From positions 1 through 8,541 of the forward strand of contig JASEFB010000079.1 in assembly GCA_030019325.1 (NCBI GenBank): 8,541 nucleotides of DNA. The letters run 5' to 3'. The notes under the pieces were generated by a model that worked only from the letters and a program-made list of their open reading frames with translations, did not search any database and was not told where the DNA came from. The first letter of the stretch is position 1; each line of letters begins with the position of its first letter. This DNA comes from an archaeon (GTDB lineage: Archaea > Halobacteriota > Syntropharchaeia > Alkanophagales > Methanospirareceae). The translations under genes were made by a program, and so were the position numbers. Of the stretch, positions 7,006-8,541 are shown piece after piece.

Positions 7006-7083
7006 ACCCTTTCAGGGTTTGCGGGGACGTGGGCGGAGCCCACGATGCGGGGGCACGGGCAGAGCCCGTGATGGCCAGAGCCC
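7002..7083. repeat. Cluster of GC-rich palindromes (REP-like), possible terminator
   Basis: Three perfect or near-perfect hairpins in a row. GTAAACCCT-TTC-AGGGTTTGC (7002-7022) overlaps the stop of the GalT-like gene. CGTGGGC-GGA-GCCCACG spans 7028-7044 and CACGGGC-AGA-GCCCGTG spans 7054-7070. A partial fourth copy, GGCC-AGA-GCCC, is at about 7073-7082. The last three share the pattern GGGC-n-GA-GCCC followed by GATG or similar. High GC against AT-rich flanks points to a mobile palindromic repeat; it may also end the upstream transcript. Confidence 0.6.
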
Positions 7084-7311
7084 ACAAAAATAAATCGCAA
7101 CTAATTACGTCCAATTTCTTTTCTCCTTGCTCCTTTCTGGAACTTTGCCGAGATAAATTTCTCCTTTTCCAATTTTATTTGTTATCACAAGTTTTCGATT
7201 GTGATTTCTTTTATACGCTCTCAAATTTTCAACTTCACCGGATTTTTTCTCCTTATTTTGCGAATGGAGCTGTCACAGCGAATATTTATCCATTGAAAAA
7301 CAACCGGAAAG
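7084..7311. other. AT- and pyrimidine-rich intergenic stretch with one hairpin
   Basis: No gene is visible on either strand. The only clear structure is ATCACAA-GTTTTCGA-TTGTGAT at 7184-7205, a perfect 7-bp stem with an 8-nt loop. It could be the left-end subterminal hairpin of the IS200-type element downstream, although the distance to the transposase (about 150 nt) makes this uncertain. A small GCTG-TCA-CAGC stem is at about 7269-7279. Confidence 0.35.
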
Positions 7312-7322
7312 CTTTTATATTG
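7305..7322 (+). promoter_or_regulatory. BRE/TATA promoter of the transposase
   Basis: CGGAAAG followed directly by CTTTTATATTG is a textbook archaeal BRE plus TATA box. Expected initiation near 7342 leaves a leader of about 14 nt, with the purine-rich GAAGAGAG just before the ATG. Confidence 0.55.
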
Positions 7323-7355
7323 TTTCACCAATTTTAGTGATTACCTTGAAGAGAG

Positions 7356-8024
7356 ATGGGCGAAACAGAGGCGAAAGTCGGGAGGGGAACGAGAAGCGAT
7401 CTGCGGCATGACAACCATACGGTGTCATTGCTGACCGACCATCTGGTCTTTTCGCCCAAATATAGGGGGAAGGTATTAGACGGTGAAGTTGCGGAAGCGG
7501 CGGAAGAAATCATCCGTGAAACGTGTAAAGAGTTGGATATTGAGGTTATAGACATGGCGGTGAATGCTGATCATGTTCATCTTTTCATCAAAAACCCTTT
7601 TTGCAAGCAAAAAGCGTTTACGGAAAAATGCTTCGCAGATCCACCGAAATATTCCGTTAGCTGGATAGCGAAGCGGATAAAGGGAAGGAGCAGTAAGCAA
7701 ACCCTTTTAGAAAAAGCGTTTACGGAAAAACGCTTCGCAGTGAGGGATAGATTCTCGCATCTTAAGGAGTGGTGCCCTGACCACTTATGGGCTCCAAGTT
7801 GTTATCACAAAACTTTTACGAAAAGTTTTATCAAAAACGCTTCGCAATCAGTAGGGCGTGGATGGGAAGTGGTGGAGAAGTATATTACGGGGCAGAAGAA
7901 TTATTACAGGAAAGAAGATGCTATACCAGTAGTTCTAGTTGATGAAGAGAAAGAGAGGACATACAAAATCGGCTTCATAACGCTTCATACCAAATTTTTT
8001 ACTGTTACAGGCCCCGTACCTTAA
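7356..8024 (+). CDS. tnpA: IS200/IS605-family Y1 (HUH) transposase TnpA with three in-frame insertions
   Basis: A 222-residue single-strand DNA transposase. Conserved blocks in order: LLTDHLVFSPKYRGKVL (25-41), the metal-binding HUH motif DHVHLF (H73/H75), PPKYSVSWIAKRIKGRSS (96-113), RDRFSHLKEW (130-139), LWAPSCY (144-150), and the catalytic Tyr176 in VEKYITGQ with Gln180. Family members usually have about 130-150 residues. The excess comes from an N-terminal extension, a C-terminal tail that runs into the right-end hairpin, and three foreign blocks at 81-95, 115-129 and 152-164. The last three split pairs of normally adjacent motifs. They are encoded by related palindromic DNA repeats and keep the frame open. 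All catalytic residues remain, so activity is possible but unproven. The ATG is supported by GAAGAGAG and the promoter spacing. Confidence 0.85.
   Translation: MGETEAKVGRGTRSDLRHDNHTVSLLTDHLVFSPKYRGKVLDGEVAEAAEEIIRETCKELDIEVIDMAVNADHVHLFIKNPFCKQKAFTEKCFADPPKYSVSWIAKRIKGRSSKQTLLEKAFTEKRFAVRDRFSHLKEWCPDHLWAPSCYHKTFTKSFIKNASQSVGRGWEVVEKYITGQKNYYRKEDAIPVVLVDEEKERTYKIGFITLHTKFFTVTGPVP
7596..7640 (+). repeat. In-frame palindromic mini-insertion 1 in tnpA
   Basis: A 45-nt block encoding 15 residues between the HUH strand (HLFIKN) and PPKYS, which normally lie next to each other in the family. It holds two stems: CTTTTTG-CAAG-CAAAAAG at 7597-7614 and AAGCGTTT pairing with AAATGCTT downstream. Its bases 7609-7638 match insertion 2 at 29 of 30 positions. 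Confidence 0.7.
7698..7742 (+). repeat. In-frame palindromic mini-insertion 2 in tnpA
   Basis: A 45-nt block encoding 15 residues between GRSSK and RDRFSHL. It contains a perfect stem, AAGCGTTT-ACGGAA-AAACGCTT, at 7714-7735 and a shorter CTTTT/AAAAG stem before it, then ends in CGCTTCGCAG. Insertions 1 and 2 both encode KAFTEK-x-FA. The exact edges may shift by one or two codons. Confidence 0.7.
7809..7847 (+). repeat. In-frame palindromic mini-insertion 3 in tnpA (divergent)
   Basis: A 39-nt block encoding 13 residues between SCYH and SVGRGWEVVEKY. It opens with the perfect hairpin AAAACTTTT-ACG-AAAAGTTTT (7809-7829) and ends with AAAAACGCTTCGCA, identical over 14 nt to insertion 2. It is read in a different phase from the other two (Asn-Ala-Ser instead of Arg-Phe-Ala), yet the host frame is preserved. 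Confidence 0.6.
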
Positions 8025-8032
8025 GTACGGGG
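8012..8032. repeat. Right-end-like hairpin of the IS200-type element / terminator
   Basis: CCCCGTAC and GTACGGGG form an 8-bp perfect stem around a CTTAA loop. The transposase stop codon TAA (8022-8024) sits in the loop, so the last residues (GPVP) come from the hairpin itself. Form and position suit an IS200/IS605 right-end hairpin; it could also stop transcription. Confidence 0.6.
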
Positions 8033-8043
8033 TATGTGACTTT

Positions 8044-8051
8044 GGTGGTGA
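8044..8051 (+). promoter_or_regulatory. Strong ribosome binding site of the 2TM gene
   Basis: GGTGGTGA ends 6 nt before the ATG at 8058 and settles the start. I see no good TATA box between the IS hairpin and this gene, so it may be read from an upstream promoter. Confidence 0.5.
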
Positions 8052-8057
8052 GAAAAT

Positions 8058-8345
8058 ATGGTAGAAGAAATTTCATTAGAGGAATACAAAAAGGCGTATG
8101 GGGAAATAGTGTCGGAGGAGAAGAAAATAGGCTTTTTAGTTCATCTGGTAGTGTACGTGCTGGTTAACGCTATGATGATAGCCATTAACTTCATATATTC
8201 TCCCGAGGCTATCTGGTTCTTTTATCCACTCATAGGTTGGGGAATCGGGATATCAATGCACTACCTATTTGGCGTTCGCTGGATACAGAAAGAGCTTAAG
8301 AGAAGGGAAGCGAAAGCAGAATATAGAGCGAGAGGGAAGAAATAA
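8058..8345 (+). CDS. 2TM-domain membrane protein
   Basis: A 95-residue protein matching the 2TM domain family. A short acidic helix (residues 1-22) precedes EKKIGFLVHLVVYVLVNAMM, the first membrane helix (25-47). A short loop (YSPEAIWF) leads to the second helix (50-72), FYPLIGWGIGISMHYLF, ending in a basic tail RWIQKELKRREAK. The GFxxHLxxYxxVN and GWGIGxxxHYL signatures are typical of this family, whose role is not established; in other proteins it is often fused to histidine kinases or DNA-binding domains. Here it stands alone. It lies directly after the insertion element, so its original upstream context may have been displaced. The family assignment is good; the function is unknown. Confidence 0.85.
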   Translation: MVEEISLEEYKKAYGEIVSEEKKIGFLVHLVVYVLVNAMMIAINFIYSPEAIWFFYPLIGWGIGISMHYLFGVRWIQKELKRREAKAEYRARGKK

Positions 8346-8393
8346 TGTTTTATTCGACTTACGTTGTCGTTGTGATCGCCTGAATCGTAGAGA

Positions 8394-8405
8394 CTTTTAT
8401 ATATT
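8394..8405 (+). promoter_or_regulatory. Strong TATA box before the gene at the window end
   Basis: TTTTATATATTG is a strong archaeal TATA element. Its centre is about 29 nt before the ATG at 8429, close to the spacing expected for a leaderless transcript. Confidence 0.5.
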
Positions 8406-8428
8406 GAAAGAAAAAAGAGAACTGAAAA

Positions 8429-8541
8429 ATGATTGCTCTAAAGCATGTAGATGGATGCCTCGGAATTTATTCCGGGTGTGGAGTGGTTGATGCCATGAAA
8501 AATATACTTCCCCGAAGGCACGTATTAGTGCTTTGTTGGGT
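8429..8541 (+). CDS. Start of an unidentified protein, cut by the window end
   Basis: An open frame runs from ATG 8429 to the window edge: 37 complete codons, beginning MIALKHVDGCLGIYSGCG and continuing VVDAMKNILPRRHVLVLCW. The composition is protein-like, with glycine- and cysteine-containing turns followed by a basic segment and a hydrophobic strand. The strong TATA box some 29 nt upstream supports a leaderless start. There is no Shine-Dalgarno site. I do not recognise the family. The alternative, that this stretch belongs to a structured RNA, is weaker: two short hairpins (around 8457-8474 and 8514-8533) can be drawn, but no known RNA fits. Confidence 0.45.
   Translation, partial: MIALKHVDGCLGIYSGCGVVDAMKNILPRRHVLVLCW

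Larger units (their letters stand above)
7184..8032 (+). mobile_element. IS200/IS605-type insertion sequence (tnpA only)
   Basis: A Y1 transposase gene is followed at once by a strong hairpin at 8012-8032, of the kind that marks the right end of IS200/IS605 elements. A possible left-end hairpin is at 7184-7205. No tnpB is present between these points. Boundaries are inferred from the hairpins only; these elements have no terminal inverted repeats or target duplications to confirm them. Confidence 0.45.

Noticed and set aside
7181..7190. GTTATCACAA occurs both here and at 7801-7810 inside tnpA.
   Set aside because: At 7801 these bases overlap the conserved Cys-Tyr-His codons of the transposase, so a chance 10-mer is more likely than a repeat.
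7029..7337. Open frame of about 100 codons in the region before the transposase.
   Set aside because: It starts inside the GC-rich hairpins and continues through pyrimidine-rich sequence; composition is not protein-like and there is no ribosome binding site.
7668..7675. GCGAAGCG in native tnpA sequence is the reverse complement of the CGCTTCGC ending of the mini-insertions.
   Set aside because: It encodes conserved family residues (AKRIKG); an 8-mer match is not enough to claim a target site, although it could be kept in mind.
8436..8462. Weak resemblance to the 5' end of 23S rRNA (TAAAGC...GATGGATGCCTCGG).
   Set aside because: The universally conserved GATGAAGGACGTG that should follow is absent and an open reading frame with a leaderless promoter fits better.
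8269..8490. Open frame overlapping the 2TM gene and the following promoter.
   Set aside because: It overlaps a well-supported gene in another frame and has no start signal.
1..8541. CRISPR array, tRNA or tnpB.
   Set aside because: No regularly spaced repeats, no tRNA-like cloverleaf and no TnpB motifs were seen on either strand.

Overview
The window looks archaeal. Several genes are preceded by BRE/TATA-type promoters and very short leaders, with GGTGA-type ribosome binding sites where any are present. The gene families fit too: a GvpD/KaiC-like ATPase, a CBS-pair protein, GT4 glycogen-synthase-like enzymes, a 2TM protein and an IS200-type transposase. Composition and content would suit a euryarchaeon of the methanogen or anaerobic-methanotroph kind, but no marker gene here proves a lineage.

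Layout. 1-481: a degenerate 9-nt triple repeat, then a small GYD/DUF3303-like protein and a T-rich terminator. 482-2377: an unrecognised four-helix membrane protein facing, with a 6-nt gap, a two-domain GvpD/KaiC-like ATPase on the minus strand. The ATPase start codon is the last ATG of a perfect nine-copy ATGAA tandem repeat. 2527-3333: a CBS-pair protein, divergent from the ATPase. 3361-5888: two tandem, translationally coupled GT4 glycosyltransferase paralogues on the minus strand. The promoter-proximal copy keeps the donor-binding and catalytic residues; the second has lost several of them. 5953-7005: a galactose-1-phosphate uridylyltransferase-like HIT enzyme, divergent from the GT4 pair across a short near-palindromic AT-rich promoter. 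7002-7083: a cluster of GC-rich hairpins. 7356-8024: an IS200/IS605-type Y1 transposase with a right-end-like hairpin. 8058-8345: a 2TM-domain protein. 8429 to the end: the probable start of a further gene, cut by the window.

The GT4 pair and the GalT-like enzyme form a plausible sugar-nucleotide and polysaccharide module: one makes or interconverts activated sugar, the other transfers it. The other genes look like independent single-gene units.

The most striking signal is inside the transposase. Its reading frame carries three short (39-45 nt) related palindromic insertions, all in frame and all in loops between conserved HUH/Y1 motifs. They resemble protein-coding palindromic mini-elements such as those of Rickettsia. 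Second in interest are the ATGAA start-codon microsatellite, with overlapping start/stop mini-ORFs, and the apparently degenerate GT4 paralogue.
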